A stretch of 64,000 bases of DNA, taken from SVTX01 sp045602385 (GTDB lineage: Bacteria; Bacillota; Clostridia; Oscillospirales; CAG-272). Numbering within the stretch: the stretch's first letter is position 1; each line of letters starts with the position of its first letter. The notes beneath the pieces are model-generated. The model saw nothing but the letters and a program-made list of their open reading frames with translations. It did no database searches and was not told the origin of the DNA. Positions 51,843-60,705 of this stretch are shown here, one piece after another. The stretch lies in contig JAZSBL010000030.1 in NCBI GenBank assembly GCA_045602385.1, forward strand, positions 7,782 through 71,781, read 5' to 3'. A program made the position numbers and the translations under genes.

Positions 51843-53501
51843 TTATTTCTCCTTATAATAAAGCTTAACCATCGAGAAGAACATCCATGTTCTGTATACC
51901 AGCACCGCAAGGGCAACCGATACCAGCTTGACATAGACATATCCGGATTTTTCGAATAAGAGGAAGAATACCACTCCCGCCGTAAGGAAAGAGACAAGGA
52001 ACGCGGAAACAGTGGATTTCATTTCGTTGGCGTTAGAAACCGTGCTTCCAACGCTCGCGTAAAGCTGTGTCTGGGGGTTCATAAGGTCAAGCTGTGCCGA
52101 ATAGAACATGTGCGCGATGAAGATAAATGCCACTCCGGCAATCATGTGCGCAATGTCAGCCGCGGGAAGCGGAAGCGTAAGCACAAGCACAGGTGTCGTT
52201 GCAAGTATTGCGCAAAGTCCAAACGTTGTATTGGGCAAGAGCTTTGCAACTATCGGCAAGTTGTAATTCGAGGGAAGCGTCTTTATAAGGTAGCTGCTCT
52301 GTCCGTCTCTTGAGAAAATACTTGAGATAGAACAGTTTGCGTTCAATGCGACCAAAAGCATGATAAGCAAATTGAAGGCAATTATCATGTGGTCTCCCAT
52401 CTCTCTTGTCTTCATAGCAAGGAATATCTTGTTAAGAAGGAAGATGAGCATCGGGATAGATATAAGAATTCCCACGTTCGCAAATATAGCGTTTGTATTT
52501 TTGACCGTAACAAGGAAATTGGTGTAAACAGAGGATACGACCTTGTTCTTGACTCTGTTTTTCTTGGGCTTTACAGGCTTCTTGAGGTACTCAAAGGGCG
52601 TACTCGCCATCTTGTAAAACAGGGGGCGAACGACCAGGAGACCTACACCGAGAATTCCAAGCGTGGAGCCTGCCAGAATAAGAAATCTGAAGAAGGTTCT
52701 GTCAAGCGGGAAGTAAATTGCAAGATCCTTTACCTCACCGAGAAGCATACGGGTAAAGTCGTAAAGATAGCTGAACGTCTGCGCGTATGCGGTAAGGAAG
52801 TCCTGAATTTCCCAATATATTGAGCTCCATGCCGCAACAAGGTCAATGTTTGCGGGGATCAAGGAGATGGCGAAGAAGAGCGCAGCCGCCGCGCCGACAA
52901 CGGTCGCAGCCAACGTCGTGATCTGAAGCCATTTATGCTGTCTGAAAAAGTTTGCTATCCACATTGCGGGAATCGAGAGGATCGCGCCGATCGCAACCGT
53001 AAAGAGCGATACCCAGATCATGCAGAAGAGCATCCATACGTACGCGCCTGCGGAATATCCGTGGGTGATAAAGTACGCAATGAACATAGGAACGAGGAAA
53101 GAGAGATTTCTCTTTATCTCGAAAATAAAGAATATAACAAGCTTTGAAAGGTACACCTGCAAGGGGGTACACGGAAGCGTGAGGAGAACCGCGTTATCTC
53201 TTGCATAGTACATTGATTTGGTAAGACCTACCGTACAGGATATTACCGAAAGGCCAAGCATTACCGAAAATACAAGTGAAATTACCGTATCGGGAATCGG
53301 GAGGCCCTGGAACGAAAACAGGCCAAGCGTTTTCGATACAAGCAAGAATGCAATACAAAGACCAGTTACAGCCGCCAATTTTACTACTGCGCCGACTACC
53401 GACAGCAGTACAGAGAAAAATTTTGAATTTTCTGCCTTAAGGCGCTTGAAGTTCATCTGCTCCTTGAGCTGCATCATTACAAGGATGAACAGACTCTTCA
53501 T
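51843..53501 (-). CDS. ABC transporter permease, large multispan
   Basis: The 552-residue protein has about twelve hydrophobic segments and the layout of ABC-2 type exporter permeases, with a cytosolic loop rich in basic residues (KKPVKPKKNRVKNKV) near the middle. It overlaps the upstream ATPase gene by 4 nt (ATGA), the usual coupling of an ABC ATPase and its membrane partner. Substrate is unknown; the Ig-repeat proteins encoded downstream may be linked to its job. Confidence 0.82.
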   Translation of the reverse strand: MKSLFILVMMQLKEQMNFKRLKAENSKFFSVLLSVVGAVVKLAAVTGLCIAFLLVSKTLGLFSFQGLPIPDTVISLVFSVMLGLSVISCTVGLTKSMYYARDNAVLLTLPCTPLQVYLSKLVIFFIFEIKRNLSFLVPMFIAYFITHGYSAGAYVWMLFCMIWVSLFTVAIGAILSIPAMWIANFFRQHKWLQITTLAATVVGAAAALFFAISLIPANIDLVAAWSSIYWEIQDFLTAYAQTFSYLYDFTRMLLGEVKDLAIYFPLDRTFFRFLILAGSTLGILGVGLLVVRPLFYKMASTPFEYLKKPVKPKKNRVKNKVVSSVYTNFLVTVKNTNAIFANVGILISIPMLIFLLNKIFLAMKTREMGDHMIIAFNLLIMLLVALNANCSISSIFSRDGQSSYLIKTLPSNYNLPIVAKLLPNTTFGLCAILATTPVLVLTLPLPAADIAHMIAGVAFIFIAHMFYSAQLDLMNPQTQLYASVGSTVSNANEMKSTVSAFLVSFLTAGVVFFLLFEKSGYVYVKLVSVALAVLVYRTWMFFSMVKLYYKEK

Positions 53502-55768
53502 GAATTAGCCTCCTCAGCCTCATTTTCGGGCTCTTCGTAAGGAACGTGCTCGTCGTTTCCGTCGTAAATAATGTCAAGATAGAACTTTTCAAGCTCTATT
53601 CCCTTCTCGTTAAGCTCTTTCATGGAAGTGAACGCGCGGAGCTGACCCTTCTTGATAATTGCGATCTTGTCACAAAGCTTTTCAACAACGTCAATAATGT
53701 GGGAGCTGAAGAATACGATATTACCCTTTGCGGCATGCTCCTTCATGCACTCCTTAACCTCGTGAATACTGGTCGGGTCAAGACCGGTAAGCGGCTCGTC
53801 AAGGATCCATACCTTAGGATTGTGAACGAGAGCAGACATAATGGTTATCTTCTGCTTCATACCGTGGGAGTAGGTCTTCATCTGGTTGTCAAATGCACCG
53901 GTAAGCTGGAAGAGGTCTACGTACTTTTCAATGAATGCATCGCGGTCCTCGCGGCTTACCTCAAAGAGGTCTGCTATGTAGTTTATGTATTCTCTACCGG
54001 TGAGGTTCTCGTAAAGCGCGTAATGGTCGGGGACGAACGCGGTGTTCATCTTTGCCGCAACCGACTGCTTCTCTACGTCAAAGCCGCAGATCTCGATATT
54101 ACCGGATGTTATGGTCTGAATTCCAACCATGCTCTTGATAATAGTAGACTTACCCGCGCCGTTGGGGCCCAGGAAGCCGAATATTTCGCCGCCCTTTACT
54201 TCAAAGGAAACGTTATTTACAGAATAGTGCTTGTTGCTTCCGTATCTCTTGGAGAAGTTACGGAGAACGAGGCTGGGCTCCTCATTACCGCTTATCGATG
54301 CGGTCTCGGGCTTTCCGCCAAGGTATTTCTTAAGATCTTTCTTCATTCTTCTATAATCCCTTTCTCTCTTAGTTCTGTCTTCGTCTGCATCCAGTGCGTT
54401 AAACATCATTCCGTAAAGGAACCATGCCAGCACGGACAACGCCGCGTATACCGCAAAGAATACTACCTGATATACGGGGTAGAAGGTCAGCTCATAGCCG
54501 TTGACGGTCACCGTAGCGGTTAAATCGCGGGTGTTCTCCGCCCAAAGACCAAGCTTTGATACGATAAAATCACTGTTTGTGTAGAAGAAGTCGCATTCTT
54601 CGCCGTTTCTTGCGGTAAGATATGCGTTGGTGAAAAGCATCGAGCCGTAATAAACGGCAAGCGTTATCATCGCGTATACCCACTGTATGAATTTGGGGCG
54701 CTTGAATACCTTAAGCGAAATTATAAGCAGCGGCATTCCAAATGCTGCGTAGTGGTTTACCCAGTAGGAAACACGCTCTGTTCCGATTGCATTCCAGTCT
54801 ACCATCGCGTGGGGGAATATCATCGCCATCAACGCGCCGACAACTCCGATAAACAAGCTGAAGTTAAACAATCTCTTCATTTTGAATATCAGACAAAGAG
54901 GAATAAGGAACATCGCCGTGTTACAAAGGTGAAGCGGCCAGTTCTTAAGCTCCGCGAACTGCCAAAGCTCCCATCTGCCTATGTATACCCAAAGGAAAGC
55001 CAGGGACATATATATAAGGATCATTCTGTTCTTTTCAACAGGATTCCTCTTAAGCAGCAGATATCCAATCAAGGGAAGCGCTATTGCCATATAGAGCATA
55101 AATCTGTGCTCGGGCGTAACGTCGTAAAGCTTGATCGCAGGGTCAATTCCAACGAAGAAAGCCTGAAGCACGTAGCAAGGCATGATCGCCAGAAGAGCCA
55201 TGATAAGGCCGTAGAAAAAGTTTCCAAAATCCTTAAGCTTTACGGGGACCTCAAATCTCTTCTCGGAGATTATGTTGCCCGCAATAATACCAAGTCCCAC
55301 GGCAATCTCCGCAGCCATTATCCAGAGTCTTGCGGATGAAAGCGCGTAAGCCTCTGTGCCGACCGTTCCGATCGCATATGTCTCGAAGCAGACGAGAAGC
55401 ACAACGAAGAGAGGCAAGCAGAACAGGTTCACAATTCTGTGCAGCGTTTTGTACTTAAAGAATGCGCTGAGCACCGTAAGCACGATCGCCGCATAAGAGA
55501 ACCACAAAAGCAATACAGCAAGAGCGGTCTGCGCCTCATTGAGCTCGCCCGCACTGTTAAAGGGCGACAGAGTATCGTAAAGTCCCTTTAAATTATAAAT
55601 TGCGGGCTTCAGGTAGAGGTATCTGAAAAAGGATACCAAAAACAGAGCCGCCGCAAGGGGCTTTTGCACGTACGCAATATTAACCTTAAATCGCTTTAGG
55701 ATGAACCAAAGTCCTACCAACAATAATGCGGCACAAACAGAGCCGGCCGCAAACGTCAAATTAATCAC
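53498..55768 (-). CDS. fusion of a YwaF-like membrane domain with an ABC ATPase
   Basis: The ~756-residue protein joins two parts. Residues ~1-490 form a multispan membrane region whose later half has the TIGR02206/YwaF-like motif WPLHLCNTAMFLIPL and further helices. Residues ~530-750 form an ABC ATPase with Walker A GPNGAGKSTI, the signature YSHGMKQK, Walker B VWILDEPLTGLDP and the switch His. The C-terminus is acidic. ABC-2 systems normally have a separate ATPase. Here an extra membrane protein of a family also encoded alone at 56369-57211 is fused to it. GAGG fits a GTG start at 55768; the frame extends five codons further. Confidence 0.85.
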   Translation of the reverse strand: MINLTFAAGSVCAALLLVGLWFILKRFKVNIAYVQKPLAAALFLVSFFRYLYLKPAIYNLKGLYDTLSPFNSAGELNEAQTALAVLLLWFSYAAIVLTVLSAFFKYKTLHRIVNLFCLPLFVVLLVCFETYAIGTVGTEAYALSSARLWIMAAEIAVGLGIIAGNIISEKRFEVPVKLKDFGNFFYGLIMALLAIMPCYVLQAFFVGIDPAIKLYDVTPEHRFMLYMAIALPLIGYLLLKRNPVEKNRMILIYMSLAFLWVYIGRWELWQFAELKNWPLHLCNTAMFLIPLCLIFKMKRLFNFSLFIGVVGALMAMIFPHAMVDWNAIGTERVSYWVNHYAAFGMPLLIISLKVFKRPKFIQWVYAMITLAVYYGSMLFTNAYLTARNGEECDFFYTNSDFIVSKLGLWAENTRDLTATVTVNGYELTFYPVYQVVFFAVYAALSVLAWFLYGMMFNALDADEDRTKRERDYRRMKKDLKKYLGGKPETASISGNEEPSLVLRNFSKRYGSNKHYSVNNVSFEVKGGEIFGFLGPNGAGKSTIIKSMVGIQTITSGNIEICGFDVEKQSVAAKMNTAFVPDHYALYENLTGREYINYIADLFEVSREDRDAFIEKYVDLFQLTGAFDNQMKTYSHGMKQKITIMSALVHNPKVWILDEPLTGLDPTSIHEVKECMKEHAAKGNIVFFSSHIIDVVEKLCDKIAIIKKGQLRAFTSMKELNEKGIELEKFYLDIIYDGNDEHVPYEEPENEAEEANS

Positions 55769-55839
55769 ACCCAATAACCTCACATTTTGGATTTTTCGGA
55801 TAAAATACTGATTAGATTCACCATCATTATCACGGTCAA

Positions 55840-55868
55840 ATTATACCCCAAAAATGCTAAAAAGTCAA
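55840..55868 (-). promoter_or_regulatory. promoter of the YwaF-ABC/Ig operon
   Basis: On the minus strand TTGACT (55868-55863) and TATAAT (55845-55840) are spaced 17 bp, ~70 nt upstream of the start. Confidence 0.7.
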
Positions 55869-56309
55869 CATTTTCGAAAACCGTTCGATATTATCGCTAA
55901 AATGCCACCCTTGTTTTGACGTGTTTTTGTTTATTTTGCCAATTGACTTTTATTCGTGTACACATTTCGTTAATATGTATTTTTACAATCGACTAATTTA
56001 ATACACATTTTCCACTTGTTTCTTTCAAAAACCGCCCAAAATAATTGTAATAAATGGTAATTAATGTAATTTAGAGCCATTTTTGAAGCAGTTTTTTACA
56101 TTTTTTGGAAAATGTATCTTTTGCCTCATCTGTAAAGTTATGTTAAGTAAAAATTAAGTCTGATGAAACTTATGTTCGATGACTTTGCAAACCTATTTAT
56201 ATATAATATAAATAGTTCACTGCAAGCGTGAATATTTACACGCAAAACACACCGTCAAACAGAAAAATCTTGCCCCCTTCCCGCACTTTATTCGACTCGG
56301 ATCAATCAA

Positions 56310-56345
56310 AACAATCACAAAAGAGGAGCAGACGTTGTCTGCTCC
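56310..56345 (-). terminator. terminator of the YwaF-family gene
   Basis: A perfect 9-bp stem (56325-56333 with 56337-56345) with a 3-nt loop is followed on the minus strand by CTTTTGTGATTGTTTT, 24 nt after the stop. The stem sequence is close to that of the terminator at 45464. Confidence 0.75.
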
Positions 56346-56368
56346 CCATCTCTTTTTATAAGTTATAT

Positions 56369-57211
56369 TTAGCCCAAAGGCTTTTTCTGCGCCCTTCTCT
56401 GCTCTTTTTTTCGTTTGACGACGCGCGCAATAGCCTTGATTCCCATCGCAACCGATAGAACTATAAGCGCGGCCAAAGTGAAGCCTCCAATATAAAAGAA
56501 CAAACACCACGGATATGGCACCGTGCTCTGTACGACCCTGTATAACGGAAGGTAACCTTCCTCGTATTGACTGACGTAAAACATGTTAAAGGAAGCGTCC
56601 GCGGCCCAACCCTTGCTGTAGACAAACTCGTTTAGCGCGACAGCGCTTAAAAGACAGCAGACAAACACAGGGAACGCCTTAAGGAGCGTCTTCAGCTCCG
56701 CCTTAACACTATTTGTATAATAGAGGAATATTCCTATTGTCAGCATCGAGCCGTGACATACCATCGTCTGAATATTTACACCGGTAAGCTCAATAAATAC
56801 GTCACCGGGGTAGATCATAACGGCAGTTCCCGCAAAGACCGCGTAGGTCGCAAGGAAGCAGCAAAGCGCATCTCTAAGTTTACCGCGGGTTACACCCACC
56901 AAAAGCCCGATATACATCGGCATTGAGCAGAATTGCCACGGGAAGGACCTCCAAGGAAAAATATATTCCGTCCAGTCACCAAGAGAATATCCTATTAAAA
57001 TCATTTTATAGATTTCAAGAACAAACACGATGATCGCTGTAATAACGATTGTCGGATACACGCTCTTGATAATCCCTTTTTTATATAGGAAGCAAAGCAG
57101 TGCGGCAATGACTAAAACAAGCGACCAACACAAAATATGGTACCAACCATACATTTGTGGGGGGTCCGCCATTGCGCACATAGCCTCCCAAACTCTTTCA
57201 AAGAAATCCAT
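56369..57211 (-). CDS. YwaF-family (TIGR02206-like) integral membrane protein
   Basis: The 280-residue protein has about seven membrane helices, with FPWQFCSMPMYIGLL and TMVCHGSMLTIGIFLYY marking the family's PLHLC-like and HG-like positions. It ends in a basic, charged tail (VVKRKKEQRRAQKKP). Function of the family is unknown. It is related to the membrane half of the ABC fusion encoded 600 bp away on the same strand, but has its own terminator. The ATG at 57211 has GGAG 5 nt upstream; the frame runs much further without similarity. Confidence 0.75.
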   Translation of the reverse strand: MDFFERVWEAMCAMADPPQMYGWYHILCWSLVLVIAALLCFLYKKGIIKSVYPTIVITAIIVFVLEIYKMILIGYSLGDWTEYIFPWRSFPWQFCSMPMYIGLLVGVTRGKLRDALCCFLATYAVFAGTAVMIYPGDVFIELTGVNIQTMVCHGSMLTIGIFLYYTNSVKAELKTLLKAFPVFVCCLLSAVALNEFVYSKGWAADASFNMFYVSQYEEGYLPLYRVVQSTVPYPWCLFFYIGGFTLAALIVLSVAMGIKAIARVVKRKKEQRRAQKKPLG

Positions 57212-57438
57212 ATTTGCTCCATTGTTTTTATTGTCAACCAATCTATTATACCACCAAAAAAGAAAATATGCAACATTTATTTTCCTTTTATGATTTTTCA
57301 TGCTAACTCTAAGAAAAACGAGTTCCCCGCAGAAGACAGTAACGCGGATTTCATAAATGAAAGCCCCCCAAAAACCGTCAGCTGCATTTTGTAAGCATTG
57401 TATTTTTATCCGCATGCCCTGCGCCGCAGAAAAAGCAC

Positions 57439-57467
57439 TTGATATTCTTTGAAGTTTATGATATAAT
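57439..57467 (+). promoter_or_regulatory. promoter of the acyltransferase gene
   Basis: TTGATA (57439-57444) and TATAAT (57462-57467) with 17-bp spacing, 37 nt before the chosen start. Confidence 0.7.
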
Positions 57468-57504
57468 GACCATGTCTTTTTCAAAATAACAATTCGAGGT
57501 GTTT

Positions 57505-58791
57505 ATGATTCAAAACAACAATATAGACGTAAACTATAAAAATAAAAAGCGATACAACACCGCAAAATATCCGATCCGACAGCCCCTGTTCTTCGTTTGG
57601 CTGATATGGATTCTTTCAAAAATACTTCTAATCGGTAAAAAATATAAGGTTGAAAAGGTCAATATGGAGGGACTTAAACCGCCCTACATGGTGCTATCCA
57701 ACCATATGTATTTCGTTGACTTTGAGCTTGCGGCGCTTGCAACCTATCCGCACAGAGTCAATAACGTGGTAAACCTCGACGGATATTACCGCCGCGCCTG
57801 GCTCATGGAGCTTATCGGTGCTATCGGAACGTGCAAGTTTACCAACGACGTTCACCTTGTCAAGTCGATATATAAGACCCTTCGCCGCGGTGACGTGCTT
57901 TGCATGTATCCCGAGGCGCGTTATTCCCCCTGCGGAATAACCTCATATATTCCCGACTCGGTAGGCGCGCTTGTAAAGCGCGCAAAGGTGCCCGTAGTAA
58001 CGATCGTTCACCACGGAAATCACCTGGCATATCCCTTCTGGAACTTCAGAAAGCCCCGTAAGGTGCCGCTCCATACGGTTGCGACCAAGACTCTGACCCC
58101 GGAGGACATCGAAAAAATGTCGGTAGACGAGATCAATGCGCATCTGCGCGCTGCCCTCTCCTACGACGACTACAAATACCAGAAGGATAACGGCATACTT
58201 ATCACAGAGCCCGACCGCGCCGAGGGCATGCACAAGATACTTTATCAGTGCCCGCACTGTATGGCGCAGTCCAAGATGAGCTCCAAGGGCGCGGAGATCT
58301 TCTGCACCGAGTGCGGAAAGCGCTAGACGCTCAGCGAGGACGGCGAGCTTGAGGCAAACGACGGCAACACCGAATTTAACCGTGTTCCCGATTGGTTCTT
58401 GTGGCAGCGCGAGCAGGTAAAGGCAGAGATCGAGCGCGGGGGGTATAGCTTCTGTGACGACGTTGAGGTCTATTCACAGCCGCGTGCGATGGGATTCGTC
58501 CATTTGGGAGAAGGAAAGGTCTCCCACGATCCCGATCGCGGCTTTGTTCTGGACGGCAACCACAGAGACGCTGACTATCATATCGAGCGCGCGCCTATAC
58601 AGACAAACAGCCTGCACATCGAGTACGATTGGTGCTATCTGAAGCCCTTTGACTGCATAGATATCTCCACCGAAAACGACTCATTCCTCTGCTATCCCAA
58701 GAAGCAAAACGTAGTTACAAAGCTCGCATTCGCAACAGAGATAATATACGAAATGCACGCCCAGAGAAACAAAAAGGCAAGAGGAAGATAA
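57505..58791 (+). pseudogene. PlsC-type acyltransferase with zinc-ribbon tail, interrupted by an in-frame TAG
   Basis: The single open frame 57505-58791 is broken only by TAG at 58324-58326. The first part (273 residues) has the acyltransferase HxxxxD motif in SNHMYFVDFE and MYPEARYSP, followed by a zinc ribbon (CPHC...CTECGKR). After the TAG the same frame continues for 155 codons (TLSEDGELEA...) with similar base composition. Related proteins I know run through this point as ~430 residues, with an aromatic residue where the TAG stands, so a Trp codon (TGG) changed to TAG is the simplest reading. The first part may still be active. Enzyme type: 1-acyl-glycerol-3-phosphate acyltransferase-like. 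GAGG lies 5 nt before the ATG. Confidence 0.8.
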
Positions 58792-58807
58792 CCCCCAAAA
58801 AAAGGAG

Positions 58808-58837
58808 AAAAGGATGGACTTGTGTCCATCCTTTTTT
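58808..58837. terminator. terminator after the acyltransferase
   Basis: An 11-bp stem (58809-58819 with 58824-58834) and TTGT loop followed by TTTTTTA. It may also act on the converging rubredoxin transcript. Confidence 0.88.
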
Positions 58838-58846
58838 ATCGTTTTA

Positions 58847-59002
58847 TTACTCCTCAACCTCGAAAGCGTCCTTATCAAGGCCGCAGACGGGGCAGAGGAA
58901 GTCAGCGGGGACGTCCTCCCAAGCCGTGCCGGGAGCGATGCCGTTATCGGGATCGCCAAGCGCGGGATCGTATTCATAACCACAGGGGCAAATGTATTTC
59001 AT
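58847..59002 (-). CDS. rubredoxin, copy A
   Basis: The 51-residue rubredoxin transfers single electrons in oxygen and peroxide defence. It reads MKYICPCGYEYDP at the start and CPVCGLDKDAFE near the end. The second iron knuckle is normal (CxxC). The first has only one residue between its cysteines (C-P-C-G-Y instead of C-x-x-C-G-Y), seen identically in copy B. GGAATTAAAACT precedes the ATG. It lies downstream of the Pycsar-like effector gene with a 121-bp gap, so it may now be read from the cassette promoter. It differs from copy B at two residues. Confidence 0.93.
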   Translation of the reverse strand: MKYICPCGYEYDPALGDPDNGIAPGTAWEDVPADFLCPVCGLDKDAFEVEE

Positions 59003-59066
59003 AGTTTTAATTCCTTTCTTGTTTTGATATCATTAGTATTGCCAAAAAGGCAAGATTTATTTGTTT

Positions 59067-59117
59067 TCAGGCGTCCATTACCTCAAATTGTGAGCCTGGC
59101 ACCTTGCAAAGAGGACA
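59067..59117 (-). pseudogene. 3' remnant of the flavin reductase-rubredoxin gene
   Basis: Seventeen codons on the minus strand read CPLCKVPGSQFEVMDA plus stop, nearly the same as the C-terminus of the product of 60930-61679. Nothing of the gene remains upstream of this point. It shows that the left repeat came from the neighbouring rubredoxin region and was cut by the insertion or duplication. Confidence 0.82.
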
Positions 59118-59123
59118 ATAAAA

Positions 59124-59633
59124 TTAAATAAATACAAGAGAATGAACAACTATGAAGAAAAGCATTGAAGTCCCAAAAGGTATAAGACCAAAAATCCCCA
59201 TCTTCAAGAAAAAGTGCTTTTTATAGCAAATTCTAGAATTGAGATAAATTTGGTTGTTAATTATGGTTTCATTTTTACAATAGTCATTGAAATTGTTATT
59301 AAAGTCCTCTAAAGTCATATTGCAAATATCTTTATAATAATTTACATTGTTTTTTTGTCCATTATGAGAGCGAGGAATAATAACTAACACAAAAGATACA
59401 ATGGCGAATATAAATGACATACAATACAGACCAAACGCTATATAGCACAGTGTTTTTAGAAACTCGTTTTCCGAGCATAAAAAAGAGCATCTTGAAAACA
59501 CTTCAAAAAAATTTAATGATAATCCAAAAACAATGCCTACAACTGAAACAAGCAAACCAGCTTTGTTATCAAATGAACCAATTTGAGCGCACACCCCATT
59601 TAGTATATCTTTCTTTTCATTTCTAGACTCCAT
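59124..59633 (-). CDS. membrane effector of a Pycsar-like system (PycTM/DUF5706-like)
   Basis: The 169-residue protein has three likely membrane helices (~25-45, ~60-85 and ~145-168). The N-terminal pattern IGSFDNKAGLLVSVVGIVFGL resembles the D-x-K-A-x-L-L helix of Pycsar effector proteins. A cytosolic loop (~88-140) rich in Asn, Asp and Lys lies between helices. In known systems such an effector binds a cyclic pyrimidine nucleotide made during phage infection and damages the membrane. The ATG overlaps the cyclase stop (TAATG) and has AGGAGG upstream. The AT-rich codon use is unlike the flanking genes. Confidence 0.75.
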   Translation of the reverse strand: MESRNEKKDILNGVCAQIGSFDNKAGLLVSVVGIVFGLSLNFFEVFSRCSFLCSENEFLKTLCYIAFGLYCMSFIFAIVSFVLVIIPRSHNGQKNNVNYYKDICNMTLEDFNNNFNDYCKNETIINNQIYLNSRICYKKHFFLKMGIFGLIPFGTSMLFFIVVHSLVFI

Positions 59634-60373
59634 TATGTTTCCTCCTCAACCCAATTGTTAAACTCGACATTGATTATGTTGGCATGATAAACTGTTTTCC
59701 CTAAATCATAAGAATATTTTTCCGAAATGAATTCACCATATTTGTGTTCAGTTGATGCATCTAAATCTTTAATGTTGTTGTAAAAACAAAAATCCATAAC
59801 AATAGGACCGTACCCTGGTTTGTTTGCGATGCCGGACATGTTGGAAGCATCTATAACTGCATCTCCAATCCAAATCAAATCGTTAATGCCAGACCCTTTC
59901 TTACCAGCTTTAATAATCAAGTCTTCGCTCGCACCCAGTCCGACGCCAAAAGAAAACGTCGGGAACCCTTTTTTGTCTAATATATTTTTAAACATTTTTT
60001 GGAATGTATTTATGTATGCTGCATCATCCATTATGCTATCCAGTTGCGACAACGTTGAACAAGAATAGATTGCATAAACGCAATCTCCCCTAATTCCGAT
60101 TTGTCTGTAATTGTTGTTTGCAGATAAAATTGTAATTATTTCGCTACAGAATGCACGCATTACCCTTGCAACTGTATCCGGCTTGTTTTGTGTAAAATAT
60201 TTGGAGGAATCCCTTATATCTACAAATAATGCCCCAACCCAAGCTCTTATTCCATTTTCATATGTGAATTCCTCGTCAGATTTAGGAATATTATCACTTT
60301 TTTCAATTTCAGTTTTTGAATCTAGTATATTTATGATTCGTTGCTTGCCTTGAACATAGTTGTAATACCTCAT
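59633..60373 (-). CDS. class III nucleotide cyclase of a Pycsar-like system (PycC-like)
   Basis: The 246-residue soluble protein has a class III adenylate/guanylate cyclase domain (~45-200). The two metal-binding aspartates are Asp52 in LFVDIRDSSK and Asp97 in IRGDCVYAIY, and the later IWIGDAVIDASNM matches the cyclase helix after the substrate-recognition residues. No membrane, HAMP or receiver domain is present. Small stand-alone cyclases next to a DUF5706-type membrane protein are the two genes of Pycsar, which makes cCMP or cUMP on phage attack. Which base is used cannot be decided here. It is AT-rich, with GGAGG before the ATG. Confidence 0.8.
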   Translation of the reverse strand: MRYYNYVQGKQRIINILDSKTEIEKSDNIPKSDEEFTYENGIRAWVGALFVDIRDSSKYFTQNKPDTVARVMRAFCSEIITILSANNNYRQIGIRGDCVYAIYSCSTLSQLDSIMDDAAYINTFQKMFKNILDKKGFPTFSFGVGLGASEDLIIKAGKKGSGINDLIWIGDAVIDASNMSGIANKPGYGPIVMDFCFYNNIKDLDASTEHKYGEFISEKYSYDLGKTVYHANIINVEFNNWVEEET

Positions 60374-60423
60374 ATAAATGTCGCCTCCAAATAATTATTG
60401 ATTGGTTTTAAAGGTAATAACTA

Positions 60424-60452
60424 ATTATACCATAAATGATATTATTTTTCAA
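60424..60452 (-). promoter_or_regulatory. promoter of the Pycsar-like cassette
   Basis: On the minus strand TTGAAA (60452-60447) and TATAAT (60429-60424) with 17-bp spacing and TGG before the -10 lie 51 nt upstream of the cyclase start. Confidence 0.65.
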
Positions 60453-60651
60453 TGCAAATCAAGAGAGTCGAAAAATAAAAAATATATATTTCGCAACCTT
60501 TCCGCAAACAACACGCAAAGTCCATTCGCAAGGACGTGCTTTTTGATATAATAATCTTACACGAAAAGCTTCCACTGTTCAAACTTCCACTTTTGCCCCA
60601 TTTTGATCAATCCAATAGTCCAAATTTCCATAAAAATCCCATAGTTCAAGC

Positions 60652-60683
60652 AAAAGGGAGCAAGCAAAAGCTCGCTCCTTTTT
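60652..60683 (-). terminator. terminator after rubredoxin copy B
   Basis: A stem of GAGCGAGC/GCTTGCTC type with a bulge, AAAA loop and a T-run on the minus strand lies 24 nt after the rubredoxin stop. It ends the Rrf2-rubrerythrin operon. Confidence 0.75.
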
Positions 60684-60705
60684 CGTGTTATTGGTATCAA
60701 ATAAA

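Larger units (their letters stand above)
55784..56368. other. AT-rich intergenic region
   Basis: Apart from the promoter at 55840-55868, a near-palindrome of A and T at 56193-56215 and the terminator at 56310-56345, this 585-bp gap shows no gene or recognisable RNA. It is one of the most AT-rich parts of the window. Confidence 0.6.
58846..59117. repeat. direct repeat, left copy (rubredoxin segment)
   Basis: This ~270-bp segment matches 60706-60979 with scattered differences. It includes the rubredoxin gene, its leader and the last codons of the flavin reductase-rubredoxin gene. It stops sharply near GAGGACA at 59117, after which the AT-rich cassette begins. The match is densest in the rubredoxin gene and weaker in the leader. 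Confidence 0.82.

Noticed and set aside
57505..58791. Genome-wide reassignment of TAG as a sense codon.
   Set aside because: The lipase-like gene at 34348 ends with TAG at a natural place, all other stops are TAA or TGA, and a single TGG-to-TAG change explains the acyltransferase.
59633..60373. CBASS cGAS/DncV-like nucleotidyltransferase.
   Set aside because: The fold motifs are those of class III cyclases (Asp52, Asp97), not GS..D.D nucleotidyltransferase motifs.
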